From: Thermoanaerobaculia bacterium
GTDB taxonomy: Bacteria > Acidobacteriota > Thermoanaerobaculia > Multivoradales > UBA5704
Length of the DNA stretch: 12,392 bases
NCBI GenBank assembly: GCA_025937035.1
Contig: JAICSG010000051.1
Span: forward strand, 1-12,392
Direction of reading: 5' to 3'
The translations under genes were made by a program, and so were the position numbers. A model generated the notes under the pieces. It was not told where the DNA came from. It saw only the letters and a list, made by a program, of their open reading frames with translations, and ran no database searches. Each line of letters begins with the position of its first letter. Position 1 is the stretch's first letter. This document shows positions 1 to 6,447 of this stretch, piece after piece.

Positions 1-954
1 GCCACCCGGCTCGGAGTGCTCTCCACCATCCTGATGCCGATCACCACGCCCCTGATCAAGGTCGAGAACACCCGTCGCCTCGGCGGCATCGTCGAGCTGG
101 AGGGGGAGCTGTTCGACGACGCCTATGAGGCGGCCCGGCGGCTGGAGCAGGAGCGGGGGCTCGTCTTCGTCCACCCGTTCGACGACGATCAGGTGATCGC
201 CGGCCAGGGGACGATCGGCCTGGAGATCCTGGAGCAGACGCCCGAGGTGGAGGTGATCGTGGTCCCGGTCGGCGGCGGCGGGCTGATCTCCGGCGTGGCC
301 GCGGCGGTGAAGGAGAAGAAGCCCTCGGTGCGGATCTACGGCGTCCAGACCGAGGCCGCTCCCGCCATGTCCCACAGCTTCAAGGCGGGCAAGATCGTCC
401 ACCACCCGGTGGAGCGCTCGCTGGCCGACGGCATCGCGGTCAAGCGGCCGGGGGAGCGCACCTTCGAGCACATCCGCCACTACGTGGACGGCATCTGCAC
501 CGTCTCCGAGGACGAGATCCGCGCCGCCATCATCCGCCTCCTGGAGACCGGCAAGACCTCCACGGAAGGGGCCGCCGCGGCCACGCTGGCCGCCCTCGCC
601 CGCCATCGCATCCCCGCCGCGGCGGGGCGGCACGTGGTGATGATCCTCTCCGGAGCCAACATCGACATCGCCATGCTGTCGCGCATCATCGACCGCTTCC
701 TGGTCGAGAGTCATCGCCTGGTGCGGTTCCGCACCCACGTTCCCGACCGGCCGGGGGGACTGGCCGAGATGCTCCAGGTCATCTCCATGCACGGCGGCAA
801 CGTCAAGGCCATCCAGCACGACCGCGTCTTCATGCACGCCGGCTTCTGGGAGGCCCAGGTGGACGCCATCATCGAGACCCGCAACGCGGACCACATCGAG
901 GAGCTGCGCCGGGCCTTGCGCCAGCACGGCTACGTGGTGGAGCGGCTGGAGTGA
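1..954 (+). CDS. ilvA: threonine ammonia-lyase (threonine dehydratase) with C-terminal ACT domain, 5'-truncated
   Basis: PLP-dependent enzyme that deaminates threonine to 2-oxobutanoate, the entry step to isoleucine synthesis or to threonine catabolism. The frame is open from base 1 and reads ATRLGVLSTILMP, so the gene begins before the window. The first in-frame ATG at position 46, and any start just before it, is internal. Roughly 80-90 N-terminal residues are missing, including the expected SxKxRG segment with the PLP lysine. Visible are TTPLIKVENTR, typical of the family, and the PLP-phosphate loop GGGGLISG (about residues 91-98 counted from base 1). The last ~80 residues (from RLVRFRTHVPDRPGGLAEML) form one ACT domain, the arrangement of single-ACT threonine dehydratases allosterically controlled by amino acids. 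The gene converges on the monooxygenase, 89 bp away. The family is clear; biosynthetic versus catabolic role is not. Confidence 0.9.
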   Translation, partial: ATRLGVLSTILMPITTPLIKVENTRRLGGIVELEGELFDDAYEAARRLEQERGLVFVHPFDDDQVIAGQGTIGLEILEQTPEVEVIVVPVGGGGLISGVAAAVKEKKPSVRIYGVQTEAAPAMSHSFKAGKIVHHPVERSLADGIAVKRPGERTFEHIRHYVDGICTVSEDEIRAAIIRLLETGKTSTEGAAAATLAALARHRIPAAAGRHVVMILSGANIDIAMLSRIIDRFLVESHRLVRFRTHVPDRPGGLAEMLQVISMHGGNVKAIQHDRVFMHAGFWEAQVDAIIETRNADHIEELRRALRQHGYVVERLE

Positions 955-1043
955 GATGTAAAGGTTGTAAGCTTTACCCTACTTCCGCCGGTCGGAGGCC
1001 GCCCCGGTAATGAAGATGGATCGGATGGGGGATGGAGATCCGT

Positions 1044-2306
1044 TCATGCCCTTCCACTGAGCTTCAGCAGACGCCGGAGATCCCGCTCGTAGCGCAGGTA
1101 GTCCACCTCCAGATGGTGGCGTGGGCTCGGCAGGTAATGAAAGTAGCGCGTGTCCTGCTGGTCCGCCACCGCCGCCCGGAGGCGGGTAGACGGCGCCGCC
1201 AGGGCCCGGGCCACCAGCTCGGCCTGCAGCTCCGCCAGGAACCAGAGGCCGCTGTTCGGTTGCAGGAATCCGATCAGGTACAGGTTGTCGATTTCGGGGT
1301 GGAAGAGGTTCTTGTAGAAGACCGGCAGGCCGTCCTTCAGGTTCAGGTACCGGTCGTCCAGGAACGGGAAGGCGAGCCGGTAGCCGGTGGCGCAGAGGAT
1401 CGTGTCCACCGCCTCCTCCGAGCCGTCCGCGAAGACGACCTTGTCGCCGGCGAGGCGCTCGACGTCCGGCTTGGGGGTGATCCGCCCGTGGCCGATGGCG
1501 TAGTAGAGCTGCGAATTGACCACCGGATGGGTCTCGAACATGGCGTGGTCGGGCCGCGGCAGGCCGAAGCGCTCGGGCCGGCCGAGCACCATGGCGGCGC
1601 TCTGGCGGGCCATGACCTGGAAGAGGCGGGCCGGCACCCGCAGCCGGCGGATACGGTCGCCGAATTCGTCGGCCGGCAGGCCGAAGATGAATTTGGGGAT
1701 GTACCAGTACCCTCGCCGGGTGGAGTGGAAGACCTTCCCGGCCACCCCGGCCAGCTCGACCGCGATGTCGCACCCCGAGTTGCCGGCCCCCACCACCAGC
1801 ACCCGCCGGCCGCGGAAGGAGTCCGGGACCTTGTAGTCGTGCGAGTGGAGGATCTCGCCGTCGAAGGACCCCTCGAAGCGGGGCATCGCCGGCTCCTGGT
1901 GGTGGCCGTTGGCCACGATCAACGCGTCGAAGGTCTCCACCCCCTCGGAGCTCTCCACCCGCCAGCGGTCGTCCGCCTCCCGCTCGCAGCGGGTCACCTC
2001 GACGCCGAAGCGGATGTGGGGGAGCAGGCCGAACCGCTCGGCGTAGCGGCGCAGGTACTCCAGCGCCTGCTCGTGGCTCAGATAGGGGGGCCACTCGGCC
2101 GGCATGGGGAAATCCCGGAAGGCCGTCAGCCGCTTCGACGAGATCAGGGAGGTCGAGCGGTAGATCGAGGAGGCGGGGGAGCCGTAGAGCCAGTTGCCCC
2201 CGACCTCGGCGTTGCGCTCGTAGATTTTCGGGTCGAGCCCCTGATCGAGGAGCTTCTTGGCGGCGGCGAGCCCGCTGGCTCCCGCGCCGATCACCGCGAT
2301 TTTCAT
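1044..2306 (-). CDS. flavin-containing monooxygenase (FMO family), 420 aa
   Basis: Predicted soluble FAD/NADPH enzyme that inserts oxygen at nucleophilic N or S atoms, or carries out a Baeyer-Villiger type oxidation. The substrate cannot be read from sequence. An FAD-binding Rossmann motif GAGASG lies at residues 7-12 with ExxxxxGGNW following (NAEVGGNW). The FMO fingerprint FxGxxxHSxxY appears as FDGEILHSHDY (148-158). A second Rossmann motif GAGNSG (173-178) should bind NADPH, and the family's ATGY motif is at 306-309 (CATGYRLAFPF). The length of 420 aa is normal for bacterial FMOs. The start at 2306 puts GAGASG at the N-terminus as expected, with a weak purine stretch (GGAAGG) upstream. 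The gene is divergent from the riboswitch-controlled unit, whose -35 box begins 19 bp from this start codon. Confidence 0.9.
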   Translation of the reverse strand: MKIAVIGAGASGLAAAKKLLDQGLDPKIYERNAEVGGNWLYGSPASSIYRSTSLISSKRLTAFRDFPMPAEWPPYLSHEQALEYLRRYAERFGLLPHIRFGVEVTRCEREADDRWRVESSEGVETFDALIVANGHHQEPAMPRFEGSFDGEILHSHDYKVPDSFRGRRVLVVGAGNSGCDIAVELAGVAGKVFHSTRRGYWYIPKFIFGLPADEFGDRIRRLRVPARLFQVMARQSAAMVLGRPERFGLPRPDHAMFETHPVVNSQLYYAIGHGRITPKPDVERLAGDKVVFADGSEEAVDTILCATGYRLAFPFLDDRYLNLKDGLPVFYKNLFHPEIDNLYLIGFLQPNSGLWFLAELQAELVARALAAPSTRLRAAVADQQDTRYFHYLPSPRHHLEVDYLRYERDLRRLLKLSGRA

Positions 2307-2324
2307 GATTGTCGACCTTCCCTA

Positions 2325-2353
2325 TTGACTTTATCCTCTTTTTCCCCGATACT
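2325..2353 (+). promoter_or_regulatory. sigma-70-type promoter for the riboswitch-controlled operon
   Basis: TTGACT (2325-2330, five of six matches to TTGACA) is followed by exactly 17 bp and then GATACT (2348-2353, four of six matches to TATAAT). The predicted transcription start near 2360 falls just before the cyclic-di-GMP aptamer, so promoter and riboswitch fit together as one 5' leader. The surrounding DNA is locally T-rich, unlike the coding regions. The call rests on matching and spacing only. Confidence 0.6.
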
Positions 2354-2364
2354 GCCTTTCCCAT

Positions 2365-2442
2365 CACGAAATGGCAAAGCCGTCGCGAGGCGGTGACGCA
2401 AAGCCACCGGGTCTCATCGAGACGGCCGGGCTGCCGAAAGCG
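2365..2442 (+). promoter_or_regulatory. cyclic-di-GMP-I (GEMM-I) riboswitch aptamer
   Basis: The RNA matches the GEMM-I consensus in order. The 5' signature GGCAAA is at 2373-2378. A stem GCCGUC/GGCGGU follows, capped by a GNRA tetraloop (GCGA, 2385-2388). The hallmark GACGCAAAGCC is at 2395-2405. A second arm is built on CCGG and GUCUC/GAGAC, closed by CCGG. The 3' segment GGGCUGCCGAA ends the aptamer. The closing helix pairs U2372-A2376 with U2432-G2436, with one wobble. By alignment to the Vc2 structure as I remember it, the ligand-contacting bases G20, A47 and C92 correspond to G2374, A2401 and C2434. All are conserved, which favours c-di-GMP over the cGAMP-preferring variants that carry A at position 20. 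The leader runs toward the secreted protein at 2654 and the protease at 3071. Confidence 0.9.
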
Positions 2443-2458
2443 GGACGAAAAACGGCAG
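2431..2458 (+). promoter_or_regulatory. possible switching hairpin competing with riboswitch P1
   Basis: CTGCCG (2431-2436) is the 3' strand of the aptamer's closing helix. It is repeated as its exact reverse complement, CGGCAG, at 2453-2458, so the RNA could form a 6-bp hairpin that opens P1. This is the usual logic of a riboswitch expression platform. No run of U follows closely enough to make it an intrinsic terminator, so how it would act on a gene about 195 nt downstream is unclear. Confidence 0.4.
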
Positions 2459-2653
2459 AGGTAGTGACTCTCAAGTCCTTCATCTCACAAGCTTTAACCT
2501 CGGGCGCCGAGCGCCTGGACCGCCCTGGCTTCCGCCGGGCCCTGCACTGAGACAGCGACTTTTTGGCTTGGACTTTCCGTTCCGCGAGGCCGGCCGGCGT
2601 GGTTGCCGGCACCTCCGGAGCGTGCATCGATGAACCCCAACTGGGAGGAAGTT
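2443..2653 (+). other. long 5' leader between aptamer and first gene
   Basis: About 210 nt separate the aptamer from the first start codon. I see small GC-rich stems: GGCGC-CGA-GCGCC at 2503-2515, and GCCGGC-GTGGTT-GCCGGC at 2595-2612. A T5 run is present at 2561-2565, but no stem sits directly before it, so there is no clear intrinsic terminator. A 28-codon frame opens with GTG at 2464, but its AGAGG is only 2 nt from the GTG, so I do not call it a gene. Confidence 0.3.
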
Positions 2654-3067
2654 ATGACCAAATCGTATGGGAAAGGCGTGCGTCTTGCCGCCCTGGGCCT
2701 CGCCGCGGCGACGGTCCTGAGCCTGGCGGCTCCGGCTTTTGCCGGAGAGAAGCCGGCGGACAAAAAGGGACGTGGCGAAGGCATGATGGTGTCGATCGAC
2801 CCCGCCACGGGCAAGCTCCGCCAGCCCACGGCGGTCGAGACCAAGGCTCTGGCCGCTGGCGTCACGTCGCTGCTCAAGAGCTCGGCGAGCCCCCTGCTGG
2901 CCAAGCAGACCCCGGATGGCACCCTGTCCGTTGATCTCGGCACCTCGTTCCTGAACATCTCGATCGCCAAGGTCGGCCCGGACGGCACCCTCCAGCAGAT
3001 CTGCCTGGACAACGCCGCTGACGCCAACGCCCTCGTCACCGCCACCCCGCTTTACGAGGACAAGTAA
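2654..3067 (+). CDS. small secreted protein of unknown function, 137 aa
   Basis: I do not recognise a characterised function. The ATG at 2654 follows a strong ribosome binding site (GGGAGGAAG, 2643-2651) and starts a clean Sec signal peptide: K and R residues, a hydrophobic Leu/Ala core, then AFA-G with predicted cleavage after residue 30. Starting earlier in the same frame would bury the signal, so 2654 is chosen. The mature protein of about 107 residues is Lys/Gly-rich at first. It then has DPATGKLRQPT (49-59), which recalls the segment of 'post-PEP-CTERM-1' type proteins (recognition from memory, weak), and a region LSVDLGTSFLNISIAKVGPD. There is one Cys. It is first in a unit with the metalloprotease (3-nt gap) behind the c-di-GMP riboswitch, so it is probably exported with the protease. 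A role as partner, substrate or inhibitor is possible but unproven. Confidence 0.8.
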   Translation: MTKSYGKGVRLAALGLAAATVLSLAAPAFAGEKPADKKGRGEGMMVSIDPATGKLRQPTAVETKALAAGVTSLLKSSASPLLAKQTPDGTLSVDLGTSFLNISIAKVGPDGTLQQICLDNAADANALVTATPLYEDK

Positions 3068-3070
3068 GCC

Positions 3071-4762
3071 ATGAGAAAGATGAACCGCGTCCTCGGCCTC
3101 CTCGTTCTCGCCGCCCTGCTGCTCGCGGGCAGCGTTCCGGCCTTCGCCACGGCCCACATCGTGATCGTCAACACCAACGCGCCGGGTGTCGGCTTCAATG
3201 ATCCCACGCCGGCCACCCCCGTGGGCGGCAACCCGGGCACCACCGTCGGCCAGCAGCGGCTGATCGCCTTCCAGTATGCCGCGGACGTCTGGGGCTCGAT
3301 CCTGGACAGCCCGGTGACGGTCTACATCCAGTCGTCCTTCCAGCCGCTCGCCTGCACCGCCACCAGCGCCGTGCTCGGCTCGGCCGGTGCGCTCCAGGTC
3401 TTCGGCAACTTCCCGAACACCGAGGTCCAGAACACCTGGTACCACGTCGCGCTCGCCAACAAGCTGGCCGGCGCCGACCTCGCCCCGGGCCCGAACGGCA
3501 CCTCGGCGGACGATATCATCGCCCTGTTCAACAGCTCCATCGGCCAGACCGGCTGCCTCACCGGCTCGAGCTGGTACTACGGCCTGGACGCCAACCACGG
3601 CGCCAGCATCGACCTGGTGACCGTGCTGCTCCACGAGTTCGGCCACGGCCTCGGCTTCTCCGGCTTCTTCAACAAGTCGACCGGCGCCCTGCTCGCGGGC
3701 TTCCCGGACATCTACGGCCAGTACACCTATGACACCACGATCAACAAGTACTGGCCGGCGATGACCAACGCCGAGCGGGCGGCTGCCGCGCTCGACACCA
3801 ACCACGTGGTCTGGACCGGCATCAACGTCACCGCCGCCGCGCCGCACGTGCTCTCGCCGGGAACCCCGCTGGTCACGGTCAACGCGCCGGCCGCGCTGGG
3901 CACCTACCGGGTCGGCACCGCGACCTTCGGCCCGCTCCTCTCCTCGCCGGGCGTCACCGGCGACGTGGTCGTCGGCCAGGACGCCGCCGATGCCGCGGGC
4001 CCGTCCACCACGGACGGCTGCTCGGCCATCACCAACGACCTCACCGGCAAGATCGCCCTCCTCGACCGCGGCACCTGCGGCTTCGTGGTCAAGGTGAAGA
4101 ACGCCCAGAACGCCGGCGCGATCGGCGTCCTGATCGCCGACAACGCGGCCGGCAGCCCGCCGGCCGGCATGTCGGGCGTCGATCCCACGATCACCATCCC
4201 GTCGGTCCGCATCAGCATCGACAACGGCAACGCCATCAGGGCGGCGCTCGGGAGCGGCAACGTCAACGTGACGATCGGGGTCAACCTCAACATCCTCGCC
4301 GGCGCCGATCCGAGCGGCCATCTGCTCCTCAACGCCCCGGTTCCGCTGGTCTCGGGCTCCTCGTACTCCCACTGGGATCCGATCGCCTTCCCGAACCTGC
4401 TCATGGAGCCGGCCATCAACTCCGACCTCACCCACAGCGTCGACCTGACCCGCCAGGAGATGATCGACATCGGCTGGTTCTCCGACGGCGACGGCGTGCC
4501 GGACGGCGTCGACCAGTGCATCGGCTCCTCGCGCGACGCCACCGTGATCATCGACGGTTGCAACTCGAGCGTGCCGAATACCACCTTCTCCACCGGCTGC
4601 CGGATCTCCGACCAGGTCAACGACTGCGCGGTCGGCGCCGGCAACCACGGCGCTTTCGTGAGCTGCATGGCCAACCTCACGAACACGCTGAAGGCCAACG
4701 GCACCATCACTGACCAGCAGAAGGGCGCCATCCAGAGCTGCGCCGCGCACGCGAGCCACTAA
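3071..4762 (+). CDS. secreted HExxH zinc metalloprotease with inserted PA domain, 563 aa
   Basis: Predicted exported endopeptidase. An N-terminal signal peptide (residues ~1-26, ending PAFA) is followed by a catalytic region with HEFGHGLGF (188-196), giving zinc ligands H188 and H192 and catalytic E189. The residue where a metzincin would place its third His (198) is Gly. A protease-associated (PA) domain spans about 270-405, recognisable by ITNDLTGKIALLDRGTCGF and the NAQNAGAIGVLIADN stretch. After it comes SYSHWD with H434, then LLMEP with M445. This resembles the distant third His and Met-turn of leishmanolysin-type (M8) proteases, so the PA domain appears to sit inside the catalytic domain. 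A thrombospondin-type-3 calcium motif DGDGVPDGVDQC follows (472-483). The last ~80 residues are Cys-containing and include NHGAFVSC, a tail I recall from other secreted proteins of this kind. No good ribosome binding site is seen, so translational coupling to the upstream gene is likely. Confidence 0.88.
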   Translation: MRKMNRVLGLLVLAALLLAGSVPAFATAHIVIVNTNAPGVGFNDPTPATPVGGNPGTTVGQQRLIAFQYAADVWGSILDSPVTVYIQSSFQPLACTATSAVLGSAGALQVFGNFPNTEVQNTWYHVALANKLAGADLAPGPNGTSADDIIALFNSSIGQTGCLTGSSWYYGLDANHGASIDLVTVLLHEFGHGLGFSGFFNKSTGALLAGFPDIYGQYTYDTTINKYWPAMTNAERAAAALDTNHVVWTGINVTAAAPHVLSPGTPLVTVNAPAALGTYRVGTATFGPLLSSPGVTGDVVVGQDAADAAGPSTTDGCSAITNDLTGKIALLDRGTCGFVVKVKNAQNAGAIGVLIADNAAGSPPAGMSGVDPTITIPSVRISIDNGNAIRAALGSGNVNVTIGVNLNILAGADPSGHLLLNAPVPLVSGSSYSHWDPIAFPNLLMEPAINSDLTHSVDLTRQEMIDIGWFSDGDGVPDGVDQCIGSSRDATVIIDGCNSSVPNTTFSTGCRISDQVNDCAVGAGNHGAFVSCMANLTNTLKANGTITDQQKGAIQSCAAHASH

Positions 4763-4789
4763 GGCCCGTTCTCTCAGCAGCTTCTCCGA

Positions 4790-4823
4790 GGGCCGGCGCG
4801 CTCGCGCCGGCCCTTTTCCTTTT
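4790..4823 (+). terminator. intrinsic terminator after the metalloprotease gene
   Basis: GGGCCGGCG (4790-4798) pairs perfectly with CGCCGGCCC (4805-4813) across a 6-nt loop, whose outer C and G can add a tenth pair. TTTTCCTTTT follows directly. It lies 28 nt past the protease stop and before the PLP-enzyme start, so it ends the riboswitch-controlled unit. Confidence 0.88.
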
Positions 4824-4849
4824 CAGGGCGCCGCGCTAGTCTCGCCGCC

Positions 4850-5968
4850 ATGAGATTCGAGACCCGCGCGGTGCACGCCGGCCACCGGATCGATCCCTCG
4901 ACCGGATCGGTCGCCCCGCCCATCCACCTCTCGACCACCTTCGCCCGCGACGAGGCGAGCGCCCCCCTCGGCGGCCACACCTACGTCCGCGAGTCCAATC
5001 CCAACCAGGAGCAGCTCGAGGAGGCCCTGTTTCCGCTGGAAGGTGGGGAGGCGGCGCTCGTCTTCGCCTCCGGCATGGCGGCCGGCATCGCCGTGCTCCA
5101 GGCCCTGCCGCCGGGCTCACACGTGCTCTTCCCCGGCGACGTCTACTACGGCTTCCGGGTCGCCGCCGAGGAATTCCTCCCCAACTGGGGGATCCGCTCG
5201 GACCTCGTGGACATGACCGACCTCGGAGCCCTGGCGGCGGCGATCCGACCCGAGACCCGGCTGATCTGGCTGGAGACGCCCTCCAACCCGCTGCTCCAGG
5301 TGGTCGACCTGGAGCGCGCCACCGCCCTCGCCCGCCAGGCCGGCGCCGTCGCCGTGGTGGACAACACCTTCGCCACCCCCGTGCTCCAGCGTCCGCTCGA
5401 GCTCGGGGCCGACGTCGTGCTCCACTCGACCACCAAGTATTTCGGCGGCCACAGCGACGTGCAGGGAGGGGCCCTGGTCTTCGCCCGCCGGGATGAGCTC
5501 TGGGAGCGGATCGCCCACCTGCGGCACGTCCTCGGCGCGGTCGCCTCGCCGTTCAACGACTGGCTGGTGCTGCGCGGCCTGCGCACCCTCGCCTGCCGGA
5601 TGGCGGCACAGAGCGCGAGCGGGCTCGCCGTGGCCCGGGCTCTCGAAGCGCTCCCCGGCGTCTCGGCGGTCCACTACCCCGGCCTCCCCTCGCACCCGGG
5701 CCACGAGATCGCCCGCCGCCAGATGTCCGGCTTCGGCGCCATGCTCTCCTTCCGCGCGGCGGGCGGGCGGGAGGCCGCCCTGCGGGCGGTGGGGCGGGCG
5801 CGCCTCTTCACCCGCGCCACCTCCCTCGGCGGCGTCGAGAGCCTGATCGAGCACCGCGCCACCAGCGAGGGCTCCGGCTCCCGCACTCCCCAGGAGCTGA
5901 TCCGCCTCTCGATCGGTTTGGAGCACCCCGACGACCTGATTGAGGATTTAAAGCAGGCGCTGAGCTGA
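4850..5968 (+). CDS. Cys/Met-metabolism PLP enzyme (cystathionine gamma-synthase/lyase-like), 372 aa
   Basis: Fold-type I PLP enzyme of the trans-sulfuration family, acting on cystathionine, O-acyl-homoserine or methionine in the cytoplasm. Y45 and R47 in TYVRESNPN match the Tyr-x-Arg that binds the PLP phosphate of the neighbouring subunit. Then come ASGMAAG, GDVYYG (Tyr stacking on PLP), VVDNTFATP (Asp to the pyridine N) and STTKYFGGHSD with Schiff-base K196. SLGGVESLIEH near the C-terminus is also typical. The following stretch reads RATSEGSGSRTPQE, where many relatives have P-A-x-M-T-H. That difference, and ESNPN in place of the usual SGNPT, put the exact substrate in doubt, so no symbol is given. 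The length is slightly short of the usual ~380-400 aa. No Shine-Dalgarno sequence precedes the ATG. TAGTCT (4836-4841) could be a -10 box for a nearly leaderless mRNA. Confidence 0.9.
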   Translation: MRFETRAVHAGHRIDPSTGSVAPPIHLSTTFARDEASAPLGGHTYVRESNPNQEQLEEALFPLEGGEAALVFASGMAAGIAVLQALPPGSHVLFPGDVYYGFRVAAEEFLPNWGIRSDLVDMTDLGALAAAIRPETRLIWLETPSNPLLQVVDLERATALARQAGAVAVVDNTFATPVLQRPLELGADVVLHSTTKYFGGHSDVQGGALVFARRDELWERIAHLRHVLGAVASPFNDWLVLRGLRTLACRMAAQSASGLAVARALEALPGVSAVHYPGLPSHPGHEIARRQMSGFGAMLSFRAAGGREAALRAVGRARLFTRATSLGGVESLIEHRATSEGSGSRTPQELIRLSIGLEHPDDLIEDLKQALS

Positions 5969-5970
5969 TT

Positions 5971-5986
5971 TGGCCCGCTTTTTGCT
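5971..5986 (+). promoter_or_regulatory. candidate sigma-54 (-24/-12) promoter for the H1-like gene
   Basis: TGGCCCG-CTTT-TTGCT matches TGGCACG-N4-TTGCW with one change (A to C). The GG and GC cores are exactly 12 bp apart, as sigma-54 requires. It begins 3 nt after the PLP-enzyme stop codon. A start near 5996 would leave a leader of about 69 nt before the ATG at 6065. It is inferred from the match alone. Confidence 0.45.
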
Positions 5987-6064
5987 CATACGCTCGCTTC
6001 AGCAGGACAGGTTGTTTTACCCGGTACCAAATCTCGTGGATCGCTCTGAGAAAGGAGCTTTACG

Positions 6065-6427
6065 ATGGCCACGGACGACAAGAAGAGCTCTGGAGGGGAG
6101 AAGACGGGAGCCGGAGCGGTGACCTCCGCCGCGACCTCCGCGAAGAAGACGGCCAAGAAGGCCGCGACCGCGGTCAAGAGCGCCGCCGGCAACAAGAAGG
6201 TCCTGGCGGGGGCCGCCGCGGTCGCCGGAGTGGCCGCCGCCGCGGCCGGGCTCGCCGCGGTCGCCCGCAAGCGGGGGACGGCGGCCAAGAAGAGCGCCTC
6301 GTCCTCCTCCACGGCGAGTGGCGAGGGGGCCGCGAAAAAGTCGGAGAAGAAGGCTGGCGCCAAGAAGAGCGCCAAGGCCGGCACCTCCTCCGGCGGCGGC
6401 AAGAAGTCGGCGAAGAAGAGCTCCTGA
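6065..6427 (+). CDS. Lys/Ala-rich histone H1-like protein, 120 aa
   Basis: Low-complexity basic protein. Residues ~1-45 and ~69-120 consist mostly of Lys, Ala, Ser and Gly, with repeated AKK/KKSAKK units (AKKTAKKAAT, KKSEKKAGAKKSAKA), like bacterial H1-type DNA-binding tails. Unlike a plain H1 tail, residues ~46-67 form a Lys-free, hydrophobic Ala/Val/Leu stretch (VLAGAAAVAGVAAAAAGLAA) followed by RKR. That stretch could be a membrane-spanning or strongly helical segment. Possible roles are nucleoid compaction or tethering of polyanions near the membrane; neither is shown. The start is supported by AAGGAG (6052-6057) 7 nt upstream. It converges on tyrA with 20 nt between the stops. A sigma-54-like site lies upstream. 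Confidence 0.75.
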   Translation: MATDDKKSSGGEKTGAGAVTSAATSAKKTAKKAATAVKSAAGNKKVLAGAAAVAGVAAAAAGLAAVARKRGTAAKKSASSSSTASGEGAAKKSEKKAGAKKSAKAGTSSGGGKKSAKKSS

Positions 6428-6447
6428 GAGGGATTTCAAAGCCCCTG

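Noticed and set aside
958..977. GTAAAG/CTTTAC stem between the threonine dehydratase and monooxygenase genes
   Set aside because: Only 6 bp, AT-rich and without a T run, so too weak to call a terminator.
979..2396. Long open frames overlapping the monooxygenase on both strands
   Set aside because: Their translations are Arg/Pro/Gly-rich with no motifs, while the 1044-2306 frame carries both Rossmann motifs and the FMO fingerprint.
2464..2550. 28-codon GTG-initiated frame in the riboswitch leader
   Set aside because: The AGAGG is only 2 nt from the GTG, and the short product has no recognisable feature. I mention it only as a possible leader peptide.
2480..4759. 759-residue open frame on the minus strand opposite the secreted protein and protease
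   Set aside because: It is a low-complexity Arg/Gly/Val/Asp-rich translation, typical of antisense frames in GC-rich genes. The plus-strand products have signal peptides and clear domains.
4763..4849. Possible SAM-type riboswitch before the PLP enzyme
   Set aside because: The gap is only 87 bp and is largely taken up by the intrinsic terminator. No SAM-riboswitch motifs are visible.
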